NCBI GenBank assembly: GCA_018992565.1
Contig: JACVGW010000001.1
Coordinates: 1-36,114 of the forward strand
Reading direction: 5' to 3'
Source: Theionarchaea archaeon
GTDB taxonomy: Archaea > Methanobacteriota_B > Thermococci > Methanofastidiosales > SZ-28-30
DNA length: 36,114 nucleotides
Positions 1-9,658 of the stretch are shown piece after piece; position 1 is the stretch's first letter, and every line of letters begins with the position of its first letter. Position numbers and translations under genes: made by a program. A model generated the notes under the pieces. The model was not told the origin of the DNA. It saw nothing but the letters and a program-made list of their open reading frames with translations, and did not search any database.

Positions 1-476
1 TGCTTCGTCTTCCTCACTGCCAACACATCATACACGGAGAGAAGTAACAGGAAGATGATCACGGGATACACGGTCAATGATACACCAAGTAAGGCAGCAA
101 TGCCTATTGCCAGGATAACAACGCTAACCCTCTTGAACTGGGGAACAGTGTATCGCAGAATGGCTGCTATCGCTGCTATAGCCAATGATATGTAGAAATT
201 GATGAATACTGATAACATTATTGCAGTCAAGACAAATAATCCCACATACTCGGTGAAATAGTAGAGCAGAAAACTGAGCTTGAATTTTATTAGGACCAGG
301 ACCAGCAGGCTGCCAGCGATAACCATGGCGAACAAGAGAAGTGAGGTGGAGGGACGATTCCCTGATTCTATGAGCACAACATCTGCAACCCAGAACTTCC
401 TTGCCACTACAAGGGCCAATGCCTGGACAATAAGGTAGTTCACGGTCAAATAGGTTCTAAAGAGGTTCATGTACAT
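1..476 (-). CDS. Presenilin/signal-peptide-peptidase-like intramembrane aspartyl protease (A22 family), 5' part only, runs off left edge
   Basis: Manual reverse-strand translation starting MYMNLFRTYLTVNYLIVQALALVVARKFWVADVVLIESGNRPSTS... is strongly hydrophobic and ends ...FLLLLSVYDVLAVRKTK; the YD motif in SVYDVLAV is typical of archaeal presenilin homologues. Not in the ORF track because it is open at the edge. Confidence 0.65.
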   Translation of the reverse strand, partial: MYMNLFRTYLTVNYLIVQALALVVARKFWVADVVLIESGNRPSTSLLLFAMVIAGSLLVLVLIKFKLSFLLYYFTEYVGLFVLTAIMLSVFINFYISLAIAAIAAILRYTVPQFKRVSVVILAIGIAALLGVSLTVYPVIIFLLLLSVYDVLAVRKTK

Positions 477-760
477 CACTGGATAAGGTATCTCTGGTTA
501 GTTTATAAGAGTTATGATGACTGAAGGCTTTCATCAGACCCGCAGGATATCTCCTTTTTTTGAACATAGTTGCCTCACCACACAAGAAGATTATACAACC
601 CTAATGCTCAAAGAGATGTGAAACTCGGTGGATAATTGGCCCGGAAGAAGTGAAGAGTCCTATCGTACCATGGGTTCATTGCTTTGAATGGAGGTACACT
701 CTGAATCCAGCAAAATCCTTAAGTCTCCCATGACAAAAGATACTCTTAGAAGGTGTTGAT

Positions 761-2767
761 ATGGAAACCTCAATTGATAAGAAAAATGCTCCATCCTGCA
801 GATTTATGGCACTGTGTGGAAGACGCTCAGACGTGCTTCTCTTTGTACTGACAGTGCTTGTCGTGCTCTTCTTTCTGGAAACCAGCCGAGAAATGCTTGG
901 CGCCACCTATAACATGAATTTGACCACGTTTTCAATCAATAGCTCTGTTTTGATGATCTTGCTGTTCTTTTCACCTGTGTTGTACTTTTTCAAGCCTAAG
1001 ACCTTGAGAATGCCCGTGCTGATGGCAGGTGCAGGAATACTCCTGGGCTTGACCCGGCTCTTGATTGCATTCAACCTTTCTATTGGGAGCTATCTCGTGT
1101 GTAATGCCGTTGCTGTAGGGAGTGCTGGAATCTTCTTTGCTGCTTTGATTTTCGAGAGCAGAACTCATCTCACATCGCTGGAGGTTGCCCTGGCAGCCGC
1201 TTCTGGAGTGGGCATTGACCTGCTTTCTCGCATCTTAGGGAATACATTTGCTGTCACAGTGTATGGTGTCACTGCTCATGGGACAGCATCCATGGTTCTT
1301 ACGGTAATTTTGGTTGCGCTATTCCTGCTGGCCCTGACGGGCTATTTCCGTACTGCAGGAGAGTCCCCCGTTAGAGAAGAACCTTCCCAGTTCGGAACGT
1401 CCTCTGGAATACTCCTGGGCCTTGGTGTGGGCGCACTGGCGTTTCTGATGGTTGGATTCATGCTGTATCCTAATACAGTCACACGATGGGCGGGCGGAGA
1501 CTACGCAGTGACTGCTGTACTGGAAGCTGCTGCCCTTGCTGCATTTTTAGCAGTATCTCTAACCCCATACCGGAGTTATCTTCACACCAATCATGCCCTC
1601 ACTCTGGGAGGTCTCCTGATTGGGATTGCCGCATTATCTATGGCTTATTCCAGCGTGCCCCTGGTTACTGCTGGGTTGGTGGCTCTCGGTGTATTCTTCC
1701 TTCCTGCCCAAGTAGAAGAGACTGTAAGACACCTTTCCCAGAAAAGTGCAACTCTCAGGCAGATCGCCCTCGTACTGGTAGTTGGAGCTCTTGTCTTCGT
1801 AATTCTACTCTTCCTGTCTGTATTCTCGCTTACCTGGGCATTTGTGGGATTGACCTTCCTCAGAGACCAGGGAGGGATGATCATACTCTGCGCAGGTGTG
1901 CTCTTCCTGGTAGTGACCACAATACTCAGATATGTCCACGTGAAATTCGAGCCTCTTGCAGCCCCTCGGAGACCCTTCCTTGTGGCGGCGGCGGCAGTTC
2001 TCGTCCTGGTGGGTGCTGTTGCGGGAGTGTCTGCCTATACAGTAACCCCTCTCTCATCTCAAAAAGACACCTTGACCGTGATGACTTACAATATACATCA
2101 AGGGTATAACATGGATGGCAGGATCAATCCGTGGCAGATACTGCAGCCAATCCAGAAAATATCCCCAGATATCCTCGTTCTACAGGAATCTGACATGAAC
2201 AGAATATCCGGCACCAATGTGGACATTGTGCAGTGGTTATCCTGTCAACTGGAAATGTATTGCTATTTTGGGCCCTCTACAAGGGATCAGATCTATGGGG
2301 TCTGCATTCTATCCAGGTTCCCGTTATCCAATACGATAACCTACTTCATGCCCAGCATTGAAGATCAGAGAGTATTGGTTCGAGCTGACATTCAATGGGG
2401 GACGAATCCCCTGTCCATCTACGCAGTCCACATGGGGCTCAGCGAAGAAGACCGGACAGCCCAAATTGCTTTCATATTGAACATACTAGATCAAAACAGT
2501 AATCCCGTGCTCTTGATAGGAGACACGAATTCTGTGCCTGACTCTCCGCAGATAATGAAGATGACATGTGGGCTGAAGGATGCCTGGGTAGCTGCAGGTA
2601 ATTTACCCTTGGATCCTGCAGGAAACAGCTTTGATTCCCTGGAGCTGTATGAGCGCATTGACTACATTCTGATCTCGCCACAGTTGACAGCTACAAGCTG
2701 CAACGTTATTCGCGGAGTCTATGGATCTGATCACGTACCAGTCTGGGCTGAGATTGCCTGGGAATAG
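761..2767 (+). CDS. Polytopic membrane protein with C-terminal endonuclease/exonuclease/phosphatase (EEP) domain
   Basis: About 430 aa of hydrophobic segments, then LTVMTYNIHQGYNMDGR...DILVLQESD...LLIGDTNSVPDSPQ...RIDYILIS...GSDHVPVWAEI (EEP motifs). Confidence 0.85.
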   Translation: METSIDKKNAPSCRFMALCGRRSDVLLFVLTVLVVLFFLETSREMLGATYNMNLTTFSINSSVLMILLFFSPVLYFFKPKTLRMPVLMAGAGILLGLTRLLIAFNLSIGSYLVCNAVAVGSAGIFFAALIFESRTHLTSLEVALAAASGVGIDLLSRILGNTFAVTVYGVTAHGTASMVLTVILVALFLLALTGYFRTAGESPVREEPSQFGTSSGILLGLGVGALAFLMVGFMLYPNTVTRWAGGDYAVTAVLEAAALAAFLAVSLTPYRSYLHTNHALTLGGLLIGIAALSMAYSSVPLVTAGLVALGVFFLPAQVEETVRHLSQKSATLRQIALVLVVGALVFVILLFLSVFSLTWAFVGLTFLRDQGGMIILCAGVLFLVVTTILRYVHVKFEPLAAPRRPFLVAAAAVLVLVGAVAGVSAYTVTPLSSQKDTLTVMTYNIHQGYNMDGRINPWQILQPIQKISPDILVLQESDMNRISGTNVDIVQWLSCQLEMYCYFGPSTRDQIYGVCILSRFPLSNTITYFMPSIEDQRVLVRADIQWGTNPLSIYAVHMGLSEEDRTAQIAFILNILDQNSNPVLLIGDTNSVPDSPQIMKMTCGLKDAWVAAGNLPLDPAGNSFDSLELYERIDYILISPQLTATSCNVIRGVYGSDHVPVWAEIAWE

Positions 2768-2820
2768 TGGTTTTTTTTCTTTTTATTTATCTAAATCACT
2801 TTTTTATTTTCCTTTTGCCA
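2768..2820 (+). terminator. Poly-T rich transcription termination region
   Basis: TTTTTTTTCTTTTTATTTA...CTTTTTTATTTTCC directly after the EEP gene stop. Confidence 0.5.
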
Positions 2821-2956
2821 GCTCAGAGAGTCGATAAAGCCAGCCGCAAGACTTCAATGCTCCGAGTTCACTTTTGCCACACATGAATTTCTCAGGTACT
2901 CCCTCAACAGGAATGTCCGGAGAAAAGCATTATAACTCCTCATCAAAAGCTCATTC

Positions 2957-3748
2957 ATGGATACAGCTGCGCTCCAGGATCTTGCCACTGCAATCAGCAA
3001 AACCTCACGAATTGTCTCTCTAACAGGAGCTGGTATCTCTGTGGCTTCTGGCATTCCTGATTTCAGGTCGGAAGGAGGATTGTGGACCCGCTATGATCCT
3101 TCACTCTACGCATCCTACTCGAGGTTTGTTGAGGACCCTTCATACTTCTGGGAGATGCACATAGAGGTCATGCATCTCATTGACAAAGCAAGGCCCAACC
3201 CTGCACACAGAGCACTGGCCCATCTAGAAGAAGGAGGCCTCCTCAAGGGTGTAATTACCCAGAATATTGATGGACTGCACCAGGATGCAGGATGCAGCAC
3301 TGTGTACGAGCTGCACGGTACCAACAGGACGTGTTCCTGCATTGCATGTGGAAGGCAATATCCAACAAGAGAGATTGCTGCTCATATGTTCAGCTTCCAG
3401 AAAAAAGACCTCATCAGAAAGATGCGTAAGGGAGATGAAATTCCCACCTGTGAATGTGGTGGATGGATAAAACCAGATGTCATCCTCTTTGGCGAGAAAA
3501 TGCCGTACGAGACTGTTATAGCTGCAGAAGAACTTGCATCGTCCTGTGAGCTTCTCCTGGTAATAGGAACAAGTCTCAACGTTCAGCCCGCTGCATCCCT
3601 ACCTTTCACTACCAAGCACAGTGGGGGCTCAATAGCCATTATCAATAGAGAACCCACCATCCTGGACAGGATAGCCGACCACATGGTTCTGGGAATGGCA
3701 GAAGAAATCCTCCCTGACCTGGTGAAAAGAGTGGGCAGTACTATCTGA
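2957..3748 (+). CDS. cobB: NAD-dependent protein deacylase, SIR2 family
   Basis: GAGISVASGIPDFRS, TQNIDGLHQDAG, catalytic ELHGTN, zinc cysteines CSCIACG...CECGG, GTSLNVQPAAS, INRE. Confidence 0.93.
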   Translation: MDTAALQDLATAISKTSRIVSLTGAGISVASGIPDFRSEGGLWTRYDPSLYASYSRFVEDPSYFWEMHIEVMHLIDKARPNPAHRALAHLEEGGLLKGVITQNIDGLHQDAGCSTVYELHGTNRTCSCIACGRQYPTREIAAHMFSFQKKDLIRKMRKGDEIPTCECGGWIKPDVILFGEKMPYETVIAAEELASSCELLLVIGTSLNVQPAASLPFTTKHSGGSIAIINREPTILDRIADHMVLGMAEEILPDLVKRVGSTI

Positions 3749-4559
3749 GTGCAGATCTCACCTTTTCTGGAGTCAGAATACCATACTCAGTGATAAACCC
3801 TCTGAAGTATTTGAGAGGAGTTCCATCAAAGTAGTAATTCTTCACTCGAATATTCTCATGTCCTTCAACGAGGACTTCATCAGGGTCTTTTTCTTCAATA
3901 GTGACATCTCGTCTGGTAAATTTGCTGGTAGAGCATGCAACATACGTGGGGAAACACTTTGCCAGCAACTTCGTACCGATCTTATTGATAACATAATGGG
4001 GAGTAACTGAATCTGCACCTACCAGGACAAAATCTGGGTTGAACAGGGAGGCAGCAGCATCCACTATGAAAATCACTTCTATGCCATTTGCAGCCAGCGA
4101 TTCTGCCAGTAATTTCCCTTCGTAGTTTGGTCTGCTCTCTGTGACAATTAGGTAGAATGGATTTTCCTTATAGGCATGGATTAAAATCTTTTCCACTGTA
4201 GAGCTTCTGCTGTGTGTGAGCACAGTGGCTCCCTTTCTGATGAGGGAGGTGCCGTACTGTACGATGATTTCCTCTGATTTTTTCAACAGCTGAACCCTTT
4301 CTTTGGTGGTGGTTCTCACACGTTCCAGTGCTTCTTCCAGAGTCTTCCCTTCTACTGCTGCATCCAGGACGTGGAAGAGCTCATTCTGAAGGGAAACCAT
4401 GCTCCGGTGAGCATCCGAAATCTTGGAGCACTGTTCTTCAATGAGGCGGAGGAACTGCTCTCTTGACAGAAAATCCTTCTCAGTAAATCGGTACAAATAG
4501 ACGAGGGCTTTTTCAGTCAACACCGCGGCTCCAGTTACGTTATCCTCTTCAATGCTCAT
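3741..4559 (-). CDS. eIF2B alpha/beta/delta-related protein, ribose-1,5-bisphosphate isomerase-like
   Basis: TVLTHSRSSTVEKIL, VTESRPNYEGKLLAESLAANGIEV, LVGADSVTPHYVINKIGTKLLAKCF are eIF2B/R15Pi family motifs; overlaps the SIR2 3' end tail-to-tail by 8 nt. Confidence 0.82.
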   Translation of the reverse strand: MSIEEDNVTGAAVLTEKALVYLYRFTEKDFLSREQFLRLIEEQCSKISDAHRSMVSLQNELFHVLDAAVEGKTLEEALERVRTTTKERVQLLKKSEEIIVQYGTSLIRKGATVLTHSRSSTVEKILIHAYKENPFYLIVTESRPNYEGKLLAESLAANGIEVIFIVDAAASLFNPDFVLVGADSVTPHYVINKIGTKLLAKCFPTYVACSTSKFTRRDVTIEEKDPDEVLVEGHENIRVKNYYFDGTPLKYFRGFITEYGILTPEKVRSALR

Positions 4560-4700
4560 GCATAGGGGTTCTTTTCATTGTATAAGAGTGTTTGGTTCAC
4601 GTGCACAGAAAGTGACGTTGACATGCTGTGGTCCGTCAATCAGTAAGTGGGGAGGGCCATTAACACTCCGAGAACGGGACCAGATTCCCAATAACAAAAC

Positions 4701-4709
4701 ACATATAAA
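4701..4709 (+). promoter_or_regulatory. TATA box for the 4731 gene and probably the downstream bsh genes
   Basis: ACATATAAAC centred about 26 nt before the ATG at 4731, consistent with leaderless transcription. Confidence 0.6.
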
Positions 4710-4730
4710 CCTGAACTGACATCGTAGTCT

Positions 4731-5180
4731 ATGGCAGATATTATCGTCAACAGGAAGAGCTTTAAACAGCTTCCCAAGATGACCAGGGACTTCATGAAGC
4801 GAGCTTCTTCAGAAATTGACATCATAACTCGTTCTTTCACCTGGGCAGATGATGAGACTCTGGAAACCATGTACGCTCTTATAAACAAAGGCGTTAAGAT
4901 TAACATTGTAGGCAAATATGGAGATGAATCGAGAGAAGTTATAAGACAGCTGATAAAATTAGGAGCTACAGTAAAGCTTCATGAATTCGCCGGCGAAACC
5001 CGTTTTATGATCATAGATGAGAAAGAGGTTGTTTTCGCTATCAGGGAACCTCTCACTCCAACAGAACGACATTATGTTGGTATTCTGATGAAAGATGAAT
5101 CCACGTCACGAACAGTGAAACAGTACGTGTTCGATGCAATATTCAAGGAGGCTGAAGAAGCGTCATATGTCGTCTCTTGA
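4731..5180 (+). CDS. Small stand-alone PLD-like / TrmB-C-terminal-like domain protein, probably non-catalytic
   Basis: SSEIDIITRSFTWADDETLETMYALINKGVKINIVGKYGDESREVIRQLIKLGATVKLHE...TRFMIIDEKEVVFAIRE has the pattern of PLD-like domains but no HxK; overlaps the bshC start by 14 nt. Confidence 0.55.
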   Translation: MADIIVNRKSFKQLPKMTRDFMKRASSEIDIITRSFTWADDETLETMYALINKGVKINIVGKYGDESREVIRQLIKLGATVKLHEFAGETRFMIIDEKEVVFAIREPLTPTERHYVGILMKDESTSRTVKQYVFDAIFKEAEEASYVVS

Positions 5181-6687
5181 TCCCTCCCTCTATCTTTCAG
5201 GATTGCCTCTGGATTATCTCACGAACTTCTCCAGGGTTGCTTCCTATTTCTCGGCAGATTACCAGAGGATAGTACCAAAGAAGCATGCTGTGTCTGATGA
5301 AGTAATTTCTTCCATTGAGCGTTATAACCGGGAGATAGGAGCAAGTTCGCTGGTGCTTGAAAACGTTGCTCGGCTGCAGGAGAGGTCTCCAGTGGTAACT
5401 GGACAACAGCCTTGCCTGCTGACAGGACCACTGTTCGTCATATACAAGGCACTGACAGCTGTTCTCATGGCAGAGAAGTGCGGAACAGTTCCTGTATTCT
5501 GGAATGCTTCTGAAGATGATGATGCGGGAGAAGTGAACCACATCTGGGTTCACAACGGAGAGCTTGAGGAGGTTTCTGTGGCCCTGGAACCTCGACCCTT
5601 CTTCACTGCAACCATCAGCGTCCAGGAGAAAACGCACCTGATCACGATGCTCACAGAACTGACACCCCCCACCGAGTTCCGTCAGACCACTCTGAACATG
5701 ATCACTGCCTGCTCGAGGGATTTCTCCAAAATGTTTTCTCAACTCCTGTCCTCTTTATGCAGCGAATACGGACTGATCATGGTAGAACCGTATCTTTTCT
5801 GTGAGCAGACCGTTCCTCTCTACGAGGAATTGATAGCTCATCCTTTAAAGGCTGTAGCACTGGTACATAAAGCAGGCAGCAGCCTTGAAAAAATGGGATA
5901 TAAGAGACAGGTGCACAAGCAAGCAGACATGTGCAGCTTTTTCTTGCTCAGAAATGGGTACCGGCATTCAGTGACCTATGATGGGATGTTCCATGTGGGA
6001 AGTGAATCGCTCACCACTGGTGAAATGCTGGCTCACTTGCATGATCATCCGGACCAGGTCGTGTCATCAGTGATTTCCAGGCCACTTGTCCAGGATTTCC
6101 TCCTGTCAACAGGAGCATACTGCGCAGGACCGGGCGAAGTGTCGTATTTCGCCCAGATGAAAGGTGTATACGAATTCTTCAAGGTGGAAGAGCCTGCCAT
6201 CGTCCCACGACTCGGTGCAACTCTCATAGAACCCAAGGTGCAGAAAGTGTTGGATAAGTATGCTCTAGAGGTTCCCGAACTCAGAGAGCCAGAGAAAGTA
6301 GTAAAATCAATAGTGAAAGGGAATACTGGAGACTTCTTTGAAGCACAAAAGAGAGAGGTTCTTCAAATCATGAATGGAATCCAGGAATATATTACACATG
6401 TAGACAGCAGTCTGAAAAAGGCAGGCGCAGCAATGACCAATCACATTCTGCAGGATCTTGACAAATTGGAAGATAAGACAGCCTCTGCACTTAAGAGAAA
6501 GAACGAAGATGCACTGCAACAGGTAGTAAAAGCCTCTTCAAATTTATTTCCTCATAATACTCTCCAGGAGAGGATGCTCAACATATTTCAGTATTTGATC
6601 CGGTATAACACCGCTGTGGAGACAATATACGATTCATTTCGCGATGCCCTGCCAGGAGAGCATCTCATTCTCTACCTTGGTGATTGA
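5167..6687 (+). CDS. bshC: Bacillithiol biosynthesis cysteine-adding enzyme BshC homologue
   Basis: VVTGQQPCLLTGPLFVIYKALTAVLMAE...VPVFWNASEDDDAGEVNHIWV and CAGPGEVSYFAQMKGVYEFF...PAIVPRLGATLIEPKV are characteristic BshC blocks. Start trimmed from 5134 to 5167 (MSSLDPSLYLSG). Confidence 0.9.
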   Translation: MSSLDPSLYLSGLPLDYLTNFSRVASYFSADYQRIVPKKHAVSDEVISSIERYNREIGASSLVLENVARLQERSPVVTGQQPCLLTGPLFVIYKALTAVLMAEKCGTVPVFWNASEDDDAGEVNHIWVHNGELEEVSVALEPRPFFTATISVQEKTHLITMLTELTPPTEFRQTTLNMITACSRDFSKMFSQLLSSLCSEYGLIMVEPYLFCEQTVPLYEELIAHPLKAVALVHKAGSSLEKMGYKRQVHKQADMCSFFLLRNGYRHSVTYDGMFHVGSESLTTGEMLAHLHDHPDQVVSSVISRPLVQDFLLSTGAYCAGPGEVSYFAQMKGVYEFFKVEEPAIVPRLGATLIEPKVQKVLDKYALEVPELREPEKVVKSIVKGNTGDFFEAQKREVLQIMNGIQEYITHVDSSLKKAGAAMTNHILQDLDKLEDKTASALKRKNEDALQQVVKASSNLFPHNTLQERMLNIFQYLIRYNTAVETIYDSFRDALPGEHLILYLGD

Positions 6688-7350
6688 ATGGACATTCTTG
6701 TTTTCTCACCGCACCCTGATGATGCAGAACTGGGAGCAGGCGGGTTCCTCCTGGAGATGCGAAAGAGGGGGTATAGTACAGGAATTGTGGATCTAACCGC
6801 TGGAGAACTGAGCAGTACTGCCACTGCTGAAACTCGCGCAGCAGAAGCGAAAAAAGCTTCTCACCTTCTGGGTTTGGAAGTGAGGGAGAACCTGAACTTT
6901 AAAGACGGTAGTCTTTCAGATTCATATGATTTCCGATTACAGGTAGCTGAAATTATCAGGAAGAATAAACCCCGGGTAGTGTTGACCCCTTTTTATGAAG
7001 ATCGTCATCCCGATCATGTGGCCTGCTCTCTCATAGTGAAGGCTTCAGTCCTCTACGCACGCCTCAGGAAAGTGGGAGAGCCTCACTATATCAAGTATTT
7101 GTATTACTACATGTTGAATACCCCCTTTGTTCCAACCTATATCGTGGACATCTCGGATTCCTTCGAAAAGAAAATGGAAGTCCTCTCCTGCTATCACTCT
7201 CAATTTGGGGCAGAGGTCCCCCTTCTCAGAGACTACATACCTCATGTGAGAGCAAAAGCTGAATATTATGGATCACTGATAAATGTGGCATATGGCGAAC
7301 CATTTAGAGCAGAAGGATTTTTAAAAGTAAGTGATCCTGTTAATCCATGA
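6688..7350 (+). CDS. bshB: PIG-L/LmbE family GlcNAc(-malate) deacetylase, BshB-like
   Basis: MDILVFSPHPDDAELGAGGFLLEM...TAGELSS..TAETRAAEA...FEDRHPDH-like YEDRHPDHVACS; TGAATG junction with bshC. Confidence 0.9.
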   Translation: MDILVFSPHPDDAELGAGGFLLEMRKRGYSTGIVDLTAGELSSTATAETRAAEAKKASHLLGLEVRENLNFKDGSLSDSYDFRLQVAEIIRKNKPRVVLTPFYEDRHPDHVACSLIVKASVLYARLRKVGEPHYIKYLYYYMLNTPFVPTYIVDISDSFEKKMEVLSCYHSQFGAEVPLLRDYIPHVRAKAEYYGSLINVAYGEPFRAEGFLKVSDPVNP

Positions 7351-8429
7351 GAATTGGGATCACCTGTTACCCCACCTTTGGGGGGAGTGGAGTCTTGGCC
7401 TCAGAACTGGGCCGACAGCTTTCCAAGAAACATTCCGTGCACTTCATCTGCTATGCACAGCCTTTCCGCCTGGAAGGGACAGATATCCCTTTTCACAAAG
7501 TTGACGTTCTGGCATACCCTCTCTTCAAGTTCCCCCCGTACACACTGGCTCTGGCATCCAAGATGCTGGAGGTCGTTCAGGAGGAGGACCTGGACATTCT
7601 TCACGTTCATTATGCTGTTCCTCATTCAACATCTGCATACCTGGCCAAGAAGCTGCTCAAGGATTCTATCAAGGTGGTAACCACGCTGCATGGAACTGAT
7701 GTCCAGCTGGTAGGGCTAGATCCTTCATATTACAGTATAACGAAGTTTTCTATTGAGCAGGCGGATGGTGTCTCTGCAGTCTCAGAATCGCTGAAGAATT
7801 CCACCATGCAGAAATTCAACATTGAAAAGCATATGCGGGTCATATACAACTTTGTCGACCCTAACAGGTACTGGACAGAAGATCATGAAAAGAAGATAGT
7901 CACTCACATGTCCAATTTCAGGGAGGTTAAGAGGATTCCTGATGTCATTGATACCTTCTGCAAAATCTCTGCTCTGATACCGGCAGAATTGTATCTGGTG
8001 GGAGATGGTCCTGAAATACCTTTGGCTGAAGAAATGGTCAAAAAATGCAAAATACAGGACAGGACAACGTTTTTTGGAAATATACGCTCCATAGAGGAAA
8101 TACTTGCCAGGACAGATGTATTCCTTTTGCCCAGCGGACAGGAAAGCTTTGGGCTTGCAGCCCTGGAAGCTATGGCTTCTTCAGCAGCGGTCATAGCCAC
8201 CAATGTGGGAGGACTTCCTGAAGTCATTGATCACGAAGAAACAGGGTTCTTGTGCGCACTGGGAGACACGCAGACCATGGCAGAATACGCAGTGGAGCTG
8301 CTTCGTGATGAAAGCTATAGAAAGGAAATCGGCAGGAAAGCCAGGAAAAAGGTTGAAGAGCGGTTCACTCCTGGAGTTATTGTACCTCAGTATGAAGCGT
8401 TCTATGAATCAGTGCTAACCGAGTCATAG
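7347..8429 (+). CDS. bshA: N-acetyl-alpha-D-glucosaminyl L-malate synthase BshA-like GT4 glycosyltransferase
   Basis: MRIGITCYPTFGGSGVLASELGRQL, LDILHVHYAVPHSTSAYLA, VTTLHGTDVQLVGLDPSY, ISNF-like MSNFREVKR, GQESFGLAALEAMA; ATGA overlap with bshB. Confidence 0.92.
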   Translation: MRIGITCYPTFGGSGVLASELGRQLSKKHSVHFICYAQPFRLEGTDIPFHKVDVLAYPLFKFPPYTLALASKMLEVVQEEDLDILHVHYAVPHSTSAYLAKKLLKDSIKVVTTLHGTDVQLVGLDPSYYSITKFSIEQADGVSAVSESLKNSTMQKFNIEKHMRVIYNFVDPNRYWTEDHEKKIVTHMSNFREVKRIPDVIDTFCKISALIPAELYLVGDGPEIPLAEEMVKKCKIQDRTTFFGNIRSIEEILARTDVFLLPSGQESFGLAALEAMASSAAVIATNVGGLPEVIDHEETGFLCALGDTQTMAEYAVELLRDESYRKEIGRKARKKVEERFTPGVIVPQYEAFYESVLTES

Positions 8430-8522
8430 TATGCACTGCTGCGTGGATACTGAATAGAGAATCACGACGCCAGCACGAGGTAACAGCTTTACTGCAAGAA
8501 TAAGACAAAAAAAGGAAAAGGA

Positions 8523-9434
8523 TTATATTTCTACTTGCAGCCCCAGCTCATCCTGGAGCTCCTTGTATCTATTGCGGATGGTGACCTCAGTGACATTGGC
8601 CACATCTGAGACTTCCCGCTGTGTTTTTCTCTCGTCCTCCAAGATAGAAGCGATGTAGAGTGAAGCCGCCGCGATGCCTTTTGGACTCCTGCCAGAGAGA
8701 AGCTCTCTGTCAATTGCCTCCTTCAGGATTTCCGTGGCTTTCCTCTGAACTGCAGGGGATACACCCAGCTGAGAGGCAAACCGAGGCAGGTAATCCATGG
8801 GATTTGTGGGAGGGAGGTTAAAGCCCAATTCCCGCATAATATAGCGGTAATCCTTGGCAATCTCCTTTTTTTCCACTCTGGCATGCTCACTTATCTCATC
8901 CAGAGTCCGTGGCACCCTGCACTGACGACATGCAGCATAGAGGCAGGCAGATGCCATCCCTTCTATGGATCTCCCTCTGATCAAGTCTTCTTCCAGACAC
9001 CGCCTGTACAGCACTGCTGCTGCTTCCCGAATATTCTTGGGTAATTTCAGATGAGAGGACAGGCGCACGATCTCAGTCAAAGCAAAAGCTAGGTTGCGAG
9101 CAGCGGAAGAGGAAACCTTCATCCTGCTCTGCCATTTGCGCATCCTGTAAACCTGCGCCCTGCGCCTTGGAGAAAGATCTCTGCCATGAACATCCTTATT
9201 TCTCCAATCGATCTCTGTGGAAAGGCCCTTGTCATGGATCATATATGTCATGGGCGCACCAGTGCGCTCCCTTTCGTCTCTCTGTTCAGAGTCAAAAGCT
9301 CTCCACTCTGGACCCATATCGAGTATTCCTTCCTCGATCACCAACCCACAGTTGCTACACACTATCTCTGCCCTATCATAGTCCTGAACAAGGCCTTTGC
9401 TCTTGCATTCAGGACATATCTTGTCACGTAACAT
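8523..9434 (-). CDS. tfb: Transcription initiation factor IIB (TFB)
   Basis: N-terminal zinc ribbon [27 protein letters not shown]-finger/linker [19 protein letters not shown], two cyclin repeats; SD AGGTGA upstream. Confidence 0.97.
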   Translation of the reverse strand: MLRDKICPECKSKGLVQDYDRAEIVCSNCGLVIEEGILDMGPEWRAFDSEQRDERERTGAPMTYMIHDKGLSTEIDWRNKDVHGRDLSPRRRAQVYRMRKWQSRMKVSSSAARNLAFALTEIVRLSSHLKLPKNIREAAAVLYRRCLEEDLIRGRSIEGMASACLYAACRQCRVPRTLDEISEHARVEKKEIAKDYRYIMRELGFNLPPTNPMDYLPRFASQLGVSPAVQRKATEILKEAIDRELLSGRSPKGIAAASLYIASILEDERKTQREVSDVANVTEVTIRNRYKELQDELGLQVEI

Positions 9435-9549
9435 AACGTCACCTAATAATATGGGTTAATCTGATTGTCAATGTACCCTACTTATTAGAATTCAATGTGT
9501 CCCGGGAACCCATTCCACTTCTCATGTTCCATATCTTCTTATAGCAGAA

Positions 9550-9560
9550 CCTATATAAAG
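9550..9560 (+). promoter_or_regulatory. TATA box facing the 3' end of the GlmU-like gene
   Basis: CCTATATAAAGC centred about 27 nt before an ATG at 9583. Confidence 0.45.
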
Positions 9561-9658
9561 CTTTCGGTTGCCATAGCTATCAATGGAACAGAAATGGAGT
9601 GTATATCCCTTTTTATCTCACATCATTTCTTTTCTGGTACTCTTTAGGAAAAGACGCC

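Noticed and set aside
1486-2109. 207-aa plus-strand ORF in the EEP membrane gene
   Set aside because: Alternate frame of a supported CDS, Cys/Pro/Ser-rich, no start signal.
5197-5742. 181-aa minus-strand ORF in bshC
   Set aside because: Antisense to bshC, no family signal.
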